Positions 35,140 to 46,487 of a stretch of DNA of 64,000 nt are shown piece after piece. The stretch lies in the NCBI GenBank assembly GCA_963682175.1, contig OY821790.1:2864501-2928500 (forward strand). Reading direction: 5' to 3'. The position numbers and the translations under genes are program-made. The first letter of the stretch is position 1. Each line of letters begins with the position of its first letter. Below the pieces are notes generated by a model that ran no database searches, was not told where the DNA came from, and saw only the letters and a program-made list of their open reading frames with translations. The stretch comes from Triglochin maritima (taxonomy: Eukaryota > Streptophyta > Magnoliopsida > Alismatales > Juncaginaceae).

Positions 35140-36733
35140 AGCAAAAGATATTGTGTCTTCTAGGACAAGGAGAAATATTCCTTTTGAAGAGGCTATGGAG
35201 GATGCAAAATGGCGCGCCGCAATGGATGAAGAAATGTGATCCATCGAAAGGAATGAAACTTGGGAACTAGTTTCATTGCCAAAAGGACACAAAGCGATTG
35301 ATGTCAAATGGGTGTACAAAAGAAAGATGACGGCACAAGGAGAAGTTGAAAGGTACAAAGCACGATTGGTAGCAAAAGGCTACAAGCAAAGGGCCGTCAT
35401 AGATTATGAAGAAGTGTTCACCCCGGTGGCACGCATGGAGACAATCAGTCTCCTAACCTCACTTGCGGCTCAAAGAAAGTGGCGCATGCATCAAATGGAC
35501 GTAAATTCCGCTTTCTTGAATGGAGTTCTCGAAGAAGAAGTTTATGTGGAGCAACCGTTGGGTTACGAAAAGAAAGGCGAAGAGGTGAAAGTGCTAAAGT
35601 TAAAGAATGCACTATATGGCTTGAAGCAAGCCCCGAGGGCATGGAATGCAAGGATTGATGGCTATTTCAAGCAAAATGGATTCTTGCAATGCCCACATGA
35701 ACATGCAATCTATGTGAAGAAAGAAGGAAACGACATATTGATCGTAGCCTTGTATGTTGATGATCTTGTTTTTGCAGGTAGCAATGATGGGATGCTTGCT
35801 GATTTCAAACTCATCATGAAAAAGGAGTTCGAGATGACTGATCTTGGACTCATGTCCTACTTTCTTGGATTGGAGTTCAAACAAGGAGGGCACGGGATCT
35901 TTGTGTCACAAGAAGGCTATGCTAAAGATGTGTTGGGGCGCTTCGAGATGGGTGATTGCAAGCCCGTGAACACACCAGTGGCATGTGGATTAAAGTTATC
36001 CAAACACGAAGAAGGTGAGTTGGTTGATGCAACAATGTACAAAAGTGGAGTAGGGTGTCTACGATACCTAACTTGCACCCGACCAGATCTTGTATATGGA
36101 GTTGGCTTGGTGAGCTGGTACATGGAGAGTCCAACCATGGAACATTGGATGGCGGTTAAACAAATATTTCTCTACATCAAAGGTACTCTTTCCCTTGGCT
36201 TATTCTATGGAAAATGCGTTGACAACGAGATACTCTATGGATACACTGATAGTGATTGGAGTGGGGATGTGGATGATAGAAAGAGTACCTCAGGCTTTGT
36301 TTTATATGTTGGGGACACGGCTTTCTCATGGTCATCAAAGAAACAACCCATCGTCGCATTATCAACTTGCGAAACCGAATATGTGGCGGCAAGTGCATGT
36401 GTGTGTCATGCAATATGGCTTAGAGAATTGTTGAAAGAGCTATGTTCAATCCAGACAAGTGCTACAAAGGTGTACATGGATAGCAAATCTGCTATCGAGC
36501 TGGCTAAAAATCCGGTACATCACGAAAGGAGCAAACACATCGACACAAGGTTTCATTTCATTCGTGAACATATGAAAGAAAAGGATGTCGACTTAGTACA
36601 TGTGAGAAGTGAAGATCAAGTGGCTGACATATTCACAAAAGCCCTGCCAATCCATTTGTATGTGAAGTTGCGAAATCATCTTGGGATGGTGGATGGAAGA
36701 GGATTAAGTTCAAGGAGGAGTATTGAGAATTGA
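35140..36733 (+). pseudogene. Copia reverse transcriptase-RNase H, no integrase
   Basis: The open frame 35276-36733 carries VDVKWVYK-type motifs (IDVKWVYKRKM), ARLVAKGY, MDVNSAFLNG, the catalytic LYVDDLVFAG, and the RNase H/tail motifs DSDWSGDVDDRKSTSG, KQPIVALSTCETEY, HIDTRFHFIRE and ADIFTKALP. Homology extends upstream to about 35150 in the same phase but is broken by TGA near 35237. A phase change near 35130 separates it from gag. The reverse transcriptase itself looks intact. Without protease and integrase the element could move only with help. Confidence 0.92.
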
Positions 36734-38759
36734 ACTTAATCCTAGGTGGCATCCTAGTCACTAGCTACATCACCTATGGAGGGTGAGTCATCTAGGAGTT
36801 GATGACTCAACAAGAAGGAAGACAAAAGGTTGTAGGAGAGGAAGAGACAAAGGGACTCTTCATTTTTTCTATGATTTTCGTCCTATTTTATGATGCAATG
36901 TAAGTAGAGATTGTAATGATCTTGAATGATCATCTTTATGTAGTTTATGTTATGTTTGTGTTATAGGTTAAGTTGAAGAGTCTTTGTAAGTGTGATTGAC
37001 ATCATTTCATGCTCATATTTGTATCTTATATCCATTATCTTTCACCTAAACAATGCTATGTCACGAGTTTTATGTTTAGTTTTCAGGAATAAATAGGTTT
37101 GAAGAGATGAAACATAAAAGGACCCAAAAGCTGGGAAAAAGGACTGGATTGTGAGATCTGGGGACCAAGATGCAAGGGAGAAGGACCTGAACGCAAGACA
37201 GAAGGACCTAAGAGCAAAACAGAATACTCCACACCATCATGGGGAGTATTTTAGCAATTGGATTCGGGTCGGAGCTCCAATAAACAAAGTAGATGCATCC
37301 AAGACCACCAAATACACCAAGCAAAGCCCAGAACAAGATTCAACTCGATCCGGAAAATTTGGACCGCCAATTGGCGGTCACTTTGGGCCCAAATCCACCA
37401 AGTTGTCTCCTGGACGTGTATTAATGTTTGTTTAGGCTATTTTTGGTATTGGTTTAGTCCCACATCGGGGGATTGTCCCGGATTAGCTTTTTCCATGCCT
37501 ATAAATAGAACTCTTCACCTCCTATTGTAATCACTCCATATTTTAAGTGGCTATTCTTCCTACTAGAAGTGAGGCCTTGAAGCACACACTAAAGTAGGAG
37601 GATGCTACTTTTAATGTGAGTCATTTTTATCAATAAAGTTTTGTGTTTCTTTCATTGTTTGTTTATGCTTCTTTTTATTGTTTGTGCATGTTTTAGTTTA
37701 ATCGTCTTTTATTTCTAGCTTAGTTTTAATATGCTTTCTTTGCTTAGTTTAATAATTAGTGTAATGTTTAGTGAGTAGTTCCATCCCCTTTGGGGGGTGG
37801 AGTAGATGTACATACATGCATTAGAGAATGGGATGAATGCTTTAATTTCAATGTGTTGATTAAACATGAATGTATGCTTGCTTGTTTAGGATAGAATTTA
37901 TAACTTGATGAGTTTTGCCAAAATGATTAGACACCTCTCATGCTTGTTTAGGTTCTGAAATAAACACATTGCATATGTAAATGTTAATCAACTAAGTTGG
38001 TGAATAGATTGATAGGTTTTGCCACACATTTAGACACTTCCTATGCTTGATAAACACCACCTTCATGTGCTTAAAGAATGTATTCTACACCCACCTCTTT
38101 GCATGTGTGCACTCACTCCACCCCTTAGGGGTTTTCCCATTTCTGTATTCCAGCATTCTTTCTTTGCTCTTAGTTTAGTTGTTATTCCATCATTTGTTTG
38201 TTTCGTTCGCATTTCATACTTCTTAGTGTAGCGTAGTCTAGATTAGCGTAACCAACTCTCTTCCCCATTATTTTCGCCACTTGATTTCGTGCAAACAAGA
38301 AGCTGCTCACCTCCCTGAGGACGACCCGTACTTGCCACCGCTTCATCGCGGCCGTGCACTTGCGGTTTAAAATAAAACGTTCAACAAAGTGCCTATATAA
38401 GCACAAGAGTTCTCCATTTGTAAAACAAGCCAAAACAATTCAAGTCAAGTAAGAAAGAAGAAAGAAAAGATGAGTTTGGTGCAAATCTCTTTTTTGCTTA
38501 TGAGTGTTAAGTAGTGAGTTCTCTTCTTTCATTCGTGTCCACCAATTGAGTAGATCAAAGTATGGATCTAGTGATGGCAATAGAAGACCCTCAGCATGGA
38601 GAACAAGGCGACACAAAGCAGCTAGCCCACCAGGCGCAACTTCTAAACCGCCAATTGGCGGTTTGGGACCGCTGGTTGGCGGCCCATGTGCGTCTGGTGG
38701 AGGGTGGCTTTCTGGGGTGGCTCGGTCTGGTGCTCCCCGTCTTTCTCCCGTGTCTAACA
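36724..38759 (+). repeat. Copia 3' LTR, interrupted
   Basis: Starts TGAGAATTGAAC and ends TGTCTAACA, about 637 bp once the nested 1.4-kb solo LTR and its duplicated AAGTG are left out. It is bordered on the right by ATATA, which also occurs at 33216-33220. Confidence 0.85.
36993..38386 (+). mobile_element. Solo LTR, Athila/Tat-like, TSD AAGTG
   Basis: The 1394-bp unit begins TGATTGACATC and ends GTTCAACA. It is flanked by AAGTG at 36988-36992 and 38387-38391. Its last 90 bp (GACCCGTACTTGCCACCGCTTC, GCCGTGCACTTGCGGT) resemble the end of the Athila-like LTRs at 19360-19434. It also holds a TATAAATAG box near 37499. Confidence 0.88.
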
Positions 38760-39012
38760 ATATACACCTCACAACTCCTCCACCAATCACCTCACTCCAC
38801 CTCAAACCAACACTAACCCCCCATTAGCCACCTAAACACAATTAGGCCACTAATTAGAGATTAGGATCTCACATTTTTAGTCTTAGATTAGCATGAACCA
38901 CGAATACAATTTTAGCATGTGAGTTATTTGTTCTGATTAAATTTCAAAAATCTAGAATGCTTTTGGAAAAAAAAATTGTTGACAAATTATTCAACTGTTA
39001 GAAGATAAAGTT
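38760..39012 (+). repeat. Flank repeat X, right copy
   Basis: Repeats 33216-33467 in the same orientation, then runs on into TTTGGACAAGG, the original continuation of the host sequence. Confidence 0.9.
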
Positions 39013-39420
39013 GTTTGGACAAGGAAACTATGGTTCAATGTTGTTTATGTGAGATGACTAAAATGACCCTATTTATTTTGCCAAAAAATGAGCATAATTA
39101 ATATCAAGAACTATTGATATATAAAATGTTGTTTGCCAATGTTGATCCTTAATTGTTGTGTTAGTTGTATATGTTGAAATTGAATTCCAGCAACATCAAT
39201 AGGATATCTCATTTATGGTTCTAGAACGCGCGTTTAGCTAAAATCTTTCTGGATTTCTCCTACATTACATGTTAACTTACACAGTTGTAACTGTCTTTAC
39301 ATGTTTTTCTTGTCTTTACATCTAATTGTTGATATTTGCCACTTAAACTTGTAGACTTCATGCAAACTATTGCAAGATCATATAGATAAGTATATAAGAT
39401 CATATAGATAACTATCAATT
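39013..39420. other. Intergenic, no gene recognised
   Basis: AT-rich, with no domain signature in any frame that could be read. Confidence 0.5.
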
Positions 39421-39423
39421 GAT

Positions 39424-39740
39424 TTCCTAGAGAAGTTAAGAGGGAAAAGATTGATTTTGGTCGGGGATTCGGTCAACCGGAACATGTGGTAATGTCTAGT
39501 TTGTATCCTACATCAAGGTGTTGTTGACAAGAAAAACATTTTTGAGACATCGGGGGAAAAGATTTCAAGGCAAATAAGGGACACTATAACCTGAAGTTTA
39601 ACGTCTGAATCAATGATAATATCACTCGTGTAAAGTACCTAATCTTCTGAAAGTGATGCTTCATTTGAGACACATTTCTAACCATATCTTTTGGGACATG
39701 CCTTAGGACTATAATCGCACCATCGAGTTTTCTTTGGATC
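39424..39740 (+). pseudogene. TRICHOME BIREFRINGENCE-LIKE gene fragment
   Basis: The frame at 39424 reads FLEKLRGKRLILVGDSVNRN, then MW, a stop (TAA at 39490) and CLVCIL. This is the GDS block of the TBL/PC-esterase family, whose members O-acetylate cell-wall polysaccharides. VVDKKNIFETSG follows in the same phase. After an apparent intron ending CCTTAG (39706), DYNRTIEFS matches the family's DYNCTIEFF block. The transmembrane N-terminus, the DCxHWC-type end and the rest are absent, so this is a broken fragment. Confidence 0.8.
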
Positions 39741-40207
39741 AATGTATTTGTCTACCCAATTTGCCCATGTCGTTAGAGGTTTTCTAAAAGCTTTGTCGAC
39801 TTTAAGGCCCCGATCTCACATAATTACCTTCTTGATAGTAGTTCTCTCTAGCAAAAGTAAATCACTGAATGAATTAAGGAAAAGAAAGACAAATACAGCA
39901 ATGTGATATCCATTTGAAAGAAAGAATATATGCCACAAGCCCAATTTTAACCATACCCTACTCGGAAAATACCCTCAAAAATGAGAATTCTCGACCAGAA
40001 GCTGAAGCAGACGAAACTCATGTTACATACCTAAACTGCATTACATACTACAAAAATGACGGTCACCCGTCATTTTTTGAGAAGAAGCTCAACACCAAAC
40101 GGAAGAAAACATTGGTGCCTACCAACGATTTCCGATACATGTCACGAGCTGCACTATGCTTCTCCATTAATAGATGGAAAAGGGTCGTCGACAAACTAAT
40201 ATTTTTG
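39741..40207. other. Intergenic, no gene recognised
   Basis: Includes GACGGTCACCCGTC, a small inverted repeat at about 40058. No coding evidence was seen. Confidence 0.45.
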
Positions 40208-40390
40208 AATGTATATTTATTTGCGGATGATTCACAGTTAAGCTTTTGCTCTACTTGTAAGTAGTTCCAATTGAATGTTGAAGATGCAACGCGTGTCTCT
40301 GGGTCGATCGTTAGTCTATATGTAACACCACAAAAATTTGAATTCTCTCCTCTGAGTGCAAGAAGCATTTTAACATGATTTTTTCCGGGC
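40208..40390 (+). pseudogene. Possible LINE reverse-transcriptase scrap in segment D
   Basis: The + strand encodes YLFADDSQLSFCSTC followed, after a stop, by SGSIVSLYVTPQKFEFS. This resembles the FADD box of LINE reverse transcriptases and the SGQ..N..KS..FS block after it. The match is short, and the same DNA occurs at 14033-14200. Chance similarity cannot be excluded. Confidence 0.35.
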
Positions 40391-41425
40391 CGGTAAATGG
40401 GACATATATAATACATGTTTATCGTCCGGCTGCTCTTGCTGAAATCATTACTCTTCATTCTCCCGTGCTCTAGCAATTGCGCTCCCTAGACCACTACCAT
40501 GTAGTTAGGTAGGGACCATGTTCTCTGAAAGGAGGGGATTCTTTCTCCATTTCTATAGCGTTAATGGTGTGGAGGTCAATAGGGGAACAGGAGTTGTCAC
40601 GATAGTGCCTGCCATACCCGTATACCTTATTACCTGTATATATATAAATACACATATAACTTATTGAAGTGCTGAACTCCGTATCTTTTAGCATTTGCTA
40701 ACATTCTAGAGGAAAAAAAATGTAAATGTAGTATTTCAAAATTAAGTGAAATGATTAGATCATGTTGTACACTTTTAATTCACATGTAAGTTGGAACTTG
40801 ATGTGATGTTTCCAATGGTTTGCAGGTGCATTATTTTTGGCAAACTAATACAATCACGTAATCAGTAACTTGTTTAATGAGAGCATTTCAAATGGGCTAT
40901 TGACATCGAACTTTAATGCTAATGAGCAATAGAGTGGTAGAATTTCGGAAAATATGAGAAAGTATATGGGAGTGGTATCACAAAGGTGTTACACAAAAAC
41001 CAGTTAATCTAACGTATAATTACAACACAAGAATGAACATATTGTCAAGTTATTGTTGAGTTTATTAGGCCTTTCTTACCGAACAGAAACCAGAGTGGGG
41101 TTTATTTTTCTTACAAATGAAGTGTATTGGCGTGGACAGCTAACCACCAAAACCAAGTTTCACTGTTCCGGCTGACAATGGGTGGTATGAGTGGTTAGGG
41201 TTTATTCCTTTAGAAGAATGTGATGAAAATGGTGTGGTGTAGTTGGTCAACCCAAGTAAAGACAATTAGTACTCATATTTGTTTTGGAAGTATCTGTTGT
41301 CATATGTTGAAACTAAAGAGAAGTTGGACGTATCAACATATAGACAAGTGCATATGAAAAAAATTCTTTAACTCTTATAATCTAGATGAATATGATAATA
41401 AATATTACTTTGTGATGGTAATAAC

Positions 41426-43599
41426 TGTTAGAACCCAAACCCTAGATTAGAGTTAAACAGGGATTAGAGGAGGATTAGGGTTGGTTTTGCATGGGGTTGT
41501 GTGGTTGCATGGGGTTGTGTGGGTGCATGGGGAAGTGGGGTTGCAGGTGTCTGCATGGGAAGGTGAAGGGTCGGTTACTGTAGCACCGGGTTTTAATGAG
41601 CCCTCTCCTTTTTCTCCTTTCATCTTCTTTCTCATTCCTTCTTCATCCATTCTCACCACACACACACCTTCTTCCTCAGTCACCCAAGCTCAGGCAGAGG
41701 AGGCTGCGTCGGCGTGAGGTGTGAAGCGGTCCAGGCAGGAGAGGTGCGGAGTGGAGCGCACGAGGAGATCACCGGAGGCGACGTGCGTGAGCGGAGCTCC
41801 GGCGTTTTGTCGTAGTGGTTGAGGTATGCCGCTCCTTAGTGTGGTTTGTTTATTACCCTCATGTGAGGGATGCGTTGGTCGAGTCGGGGGAGGTCGGAGA
41901 CCTCTCCGGCGACGCGTTTCTTCTAAAATCCTCGGCTGGCGCGAGGATGAAGACGACCAACGGTCGACCGGATCCTTCGGGCGGTCGACCGTTTTAGCAC
42001 TGTTTGCCCGACTTTAACCTTCACCGGTCGAACGATGCCTTTGGGCGGTCGACCGGTAGTGCATTATTGCTGGTGAGTTGGGATTTTTCTACCTGTTATC
42101 GGTCGACCGGTCCTTGTGTGTTCGACCGGAATTTAAGTGTACTGATTATTATTGTACGATTTGTTCGACCGATTATATGACTTAGAATAATAGGTTGACC
42201 CTGTCTGTTTTCGGTCGACCGAGACCCCTGAGTCGGTCGACCGATAGAGTGGTTTTCTATGTTGACCAGACTCCGGATTTTGACCTCGTTCGGTCGACCG
42301 GTTTTAGACCCTTGTTCGACCGTTGGGGGTTCTGTTTTGAGCGCAGCGGTAGACCGTTTTAGGAGTACGGTCGACCGATTCCTTCCTGGAACCGGTCGAC
42401 CGAATCACCTCTTCCGGTCGACCGTTGGGGCCCAGGACAGAATTCCTGGTTCCCTTTTTGAACGCCAACCTTGTCCACGGAAACCCGTGTCCTCGCCTTA
42501 TGCGTGAGCCGGGAGGTGACGGTGGGCGCGTGATGCGTGCCTGCCCAGGGACTGCCGTTGGGAAGAGTGTGGGTGTTCGGGACGCGTCACCTCCATGTAT
42601 GGACCGTGACTTTTGAGATGATTGTTGGCACTTTGTAGTATAGCAGGCCTGAGGGATCGCGGATCCCAGTATTGATGTTGTGCGGGCACGCAACTGGCGT
42701 TGGGTGAGGTGACTACCGGCCCACGGGCTACGGAGGTCGCTGCCCTGCTGTTATAGCGGCGCGGTTGGTGTTCGCGGCTCGAGGAGCCTGATGACCTGGC
42801 AGACTTCGGTCTGGATCTGTCCGATGCTGTGCCGGACTGTTGTGATGGACCACCGATGCTGTGCCGGTGATGCCGCCGAGGTTGTGCCGGCGATGATGAT
42901 TGTTGGGCCGAGGCAGTGCCGGCTTGTTGTTTTCCTCGGCTGGGCACCTACCGAGATGATGTTGTTATACCTTCCGGGCGACGGCCCCGTTGGTCCCTGT
43001 GGCCCCGACCACTGAGATTTACAGATCTGTTTCTATCGGCGCGTAGATGTGACAGAGGCTCCCTGCCGAACCCTTGAGTAGTGTAGCTGCGTGTGGGGGG
43101 TATGATGTCGCGGGCTACTAGACTGCATGTGCCTGCAGTAGGTCTCCTCGGGAGACCCGATGATTGATTGTCGGACTGATGTCCTGTTATACCCTTCGGG
43201 GGAACTGTTTTCCATTTCTGTTGATGCCATGACATGCTACTAGTATGATAGGTTCATTATGTAATGCATGCATATATAGGTGAGTTGGCATACGGGGTTT
43301 CCTTCTGGAAACTCAGGCATTGTTGTTATATATTTTCAGGACTGCCGTAGGTCCAGTGGGGTGGTGATCGGCGGGCGCGCGCGTTTGGAGTCGGATCCTC
43401 TAGTCAGACCACTGAGTTCCACATGATTACGTTTATCTACCTTGTCGTTTTGTTGTAATCATGTTTTCATTTTGGCAAACTCTGATGTATTATGGTGCAC
43501 CGCCTATTTATTTATGAAATGTAACAGTCCCGCCTTGATTCTTGTGCTCTTGATCTTGTTTATGAATTTTTAAATTTTCCGCTGTTTCGGGATGTTACA
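41426..43599 (+). repeat. Tekay-like 5' LTR
   Basis: Begins TGTTAGAACCC and ends GGGATGTTACA. It contains the CGGTCGACCG array at 41955-42425. Confidence 0.95.
41955..42425. repeat. CGGTCGACCG array in the Tekay-like 5' LTR
   Basis: About 17 palindromes or half-degenerate forms (CGGTCGACCG, CGGTAGACCG, GTTCGACCG) in 470 bp. The same array is in the 3' LTR at about 48707-49177. Confidence 0.9.
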
Positions 43600-43724
43600 A
43601 CTTGGTATCAGAGCGGTCGATTCCTATGCGGTTCCCAATGAAATCACCCTTGTAGTAATAGGACTCATGCATTTTATCTTTTAGCATGCATACATGGCTG
43701 AAGTGGTGTTGTTTCTTCTGTCAG

Positions 43725-46487
43725 ATGGCACCTAGGCGCGTGAGGAGTTCTACACGCGATCGTACTTCCAGTGACGACACATCTGGTGCTCATTGGGACA
43801 GGTTGGGTGAGTTTCTGGAGCGTCAGGCAGCTCAGAGCGCCCAAGGCGGAGTGGGAGCTGAGCACGATCGGTTCATGCGTCAGCACCCGCCGACTTTCGA
43901 TGGCAGGAGGGCCCCAGAGGTCGCAGAGGACTGGATCTTCCGTATGGAGAAGATCTTCCGTGCTATTGGAGTAGCACCTGAGAGGATGGTGGAGCTGGCC
44001 ACCTATGTGTTTGACGGCGAGGCCGCCAACTGGTGGAGGTCCACGTCCACAGTTCTGTTTGATGACCGTGTGGACGTCAGCTGGGAGGAGTTCTTAGAGG
44101 TGTTTCATGAGCAGTACTTCCCCCAGCATGTCAGGGATCAGAAGAGGGAGGAGTTCATGTCGCTGGAGCAGAAGGACATGACACTGACGAGCTACATCAG
44201 CAGGTTCAACACATTGGAGCGTTACTGCCCAGAGATCTGTGTGACCCCAGAGCAGCGGGCGAGGAAGTTCGTGAAGGGACTGAGACAGCCGCTTCGTTCT
44301 CGGGTGATCAACAGCATGCCGCGGACCCTTGCTGATGCGGTGAAGCATGCTACGATCATCGAGCAGGACCAGAGGGAGTGTAATCAGGAGGCGCGGAAGG
44401 CGCCAGTGAGCACCGTTAGCAGAGTAGCTGATCGTGGGGCAGGAAGACCGGGCAAGAGGCCCAGGTTCGATGGAGGAGGAGCACATCAGTCAGGAGCGTG
44501 CACTTACTGCGGGAGGTTCCATCCAGGACAGGAGTGTCCCCGGCGGACTGGAGCGTGCATGGGTTGTGGTCAGATGGGACACTTTGTCCGTGACTGTCCT
44601 CAGAGGCAGGGAGAGCCGAGCAGGAGGCCAGGACCACCAGTATTAGGCAGAGGCGGAGGCAGCCGGTCGATTGTTCCACCGGGCCAGAGCAGGAGGACCG
44701 GGAGGGTCTTCACTATCCAGGCTGAGGAGGCGAGGGACTCCAACACTGTCGTGGAAGGTACGCTTTCCGTTTCTGGTTCTGTAGCGCGCGTGTTGTTTGA
44801 TTGTGGCGCCACTCACTCCTTCATTTCGGAGAAGTTTGCTGGCGAGTTGGGTCGGACCCCTGTGCGGCTGACTGATGTTTTGGAGGTCAGCACGCCCATG
44901 GGAGAGGTGGGCACTGTGGGGAGCTGTTTCCCCGGCACCACAGTTGCTTCGGGAGACCATGATTTTCCGGCAGATCTGGTCTTGTTACCGATGGTGGACT
45001 TCGACGTCATACTGGGGATGGACTGGCTGTCACAGTACGACGTGCGAGTCTTTTGCCGTGAGAAGAAGATCCTAATTCCAATGGAGGGCGTGCCAGATGT
45101 TTTGATCAGAGGTGCGAGGAGCAGAGGGGGTCGTCTGATTGTGTCTGCGGTTAAGGCACAGAGACTGTTACAGCAGGGATGTAGAGCGTTTGTGGCCACG
45201 CTGGTAGTCCCTGATCCTGAGACAAGGAGGCTGGAGGATATAGAGGTAGTGCAGGAATTTCCAGACGTTTTTCCAGCAGAGATTCCAGCGTTACCACCGC
45301 ACCGAGAGATTGAGTTCAGCATCGAGTTGGTTGCGGGTACGACACCTCAGTCGAAGGCACCTTATCGGATGGCACCTGCTGAGTTGACAGAGTTGAAGAA
45401 GCAGTTGCAGGAGTTGATGGAGTCCGGGTTCATTCGACCGAGTGTTTCTCCATGGGGAGCACCCGTGCTCTTCGTGAAGAAGAAGGATGGATCGTTGCGG
45501 ATGTGCATCGATTACAGGATGCTGAATAAGGTTACCATTCGGAACCGGTACCCTTTGCCCAGGATTGATGATTTGTTTGATCAGTTGCAGACGGTGAGAG
45601 TGTTCTCGAAGATCGATCTGCGTTCGGGCTATCATCAATTGCGGATCAGGGAGGCGGATGTTCAGAAGACAGCCTTCCGGACGCGGTACGGCCATTATGA
45701 GTTCTTGGTGATGCCTTTTGGACTGACGAATGCGCCTGCGGCATTCATGGATCTGATGAATAGGACCTTCCAGCCGTACCTTGACAAATTTGTCGTGGTG
45801 TTCGTGGATGACATTTTGGTCTACTCGCCTGACAGGGAGCAGCATCGAGAGCACCTGAGGATTGTGCTGGGCATCTTGAGGGAGCAGCAGCTTTATGCCA
45901 AGTACACGAAGTGTGAGTTTTGGTTGGATCAGGTGGCTTTTCTGGGACATATTGTGTCAGCAGATGGGATTTCAGTGGATCCGACGAAGGTCGAGGCAGT
46001 GACTCAGTGGAGAGCCCCGACGAGCGTGACCGAGATCAGGAGTTTCGTAGGTTTGGCAGGGTATTACAGGCGGTTTATCCAGGATTTCTCCAAGCTTGCG
46101 TCACCGCTGACAGCGTTGACGCAGAAGGGCGTCAAGTTCGTTTGGTCCCAGAAGTGCGAGGACAACTTTCAGGAGCTAAAGAGGCGTTTGACGACAGCAC
46201 CTATTCTGACGCTACCAAGTGGCAGTGGAGGCTACGTGATTTACAGTGATGCATCAGGGATAGGCTTGGGATGTGTCCTGATGCAGCATGGGAAGGTGGT
46301 CGCGTATGCTTCGAGGCAGCTGAAGGTGCATGAGAAGAACTACCCTACGCATGATCTGGAATTGGCGGCGGTAGTTCATGCGTTGAAGACCTGGCAGCAC
46401 TATCTGTATGGCGAGCAGTTCGAGGTCTTCACCGATCATCAGAGTCTGAAGTACTTGTTCTCTCAGAAGGAGCTGAACATGAGGTAG
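43725..46487 (+). pseudogene. Tekay-like gag-protease-RT-RNase H, ends at a TAG
   Basis: The first Met of the conserved gag is MAPRRVRSS at 43725. In order: gag capsid ([27 protein letters not shown]), zinc knuckle [14 protein letters not shown], protease [13 protein letters not shown] ([34 protein letters not shown]) and RNase H ([25 protein letters not shown]). TAG at 46485 sits where relatives read Gln, and homology goes on past it. Apart from that single stop this 920-codon frame is clean. Confidence 0.93.

Larger units (their letters stand above)
33466..38759 (+). mobile_element. Defective Copia LTR retrotransposon
   Basis: It has a shortened 5' LTR (33466-33990), a tRNA-Met primer-binding site (33993-34004), a gag relic, a reverse transcriptase/RNase H frame, a polypurine tract CAAGGAGGAGTAT (36711-36723) and a 3' LTR (36724-36992 plus 38392-38759). 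The LTR is split by a solo LTR of another family. The 5' LTR lacks about the first 108 bp of the 3' LTR. Protease and integrase are missing. Confidence 0.9.

Noticed and set aside
42304..43235. Several antisense frames of 90-180 residues in the LTRs
   Set aside because: They lie in GC-rich LTR sequence, repeat identically at 49056-49987 and have no domain signature; open by composition.
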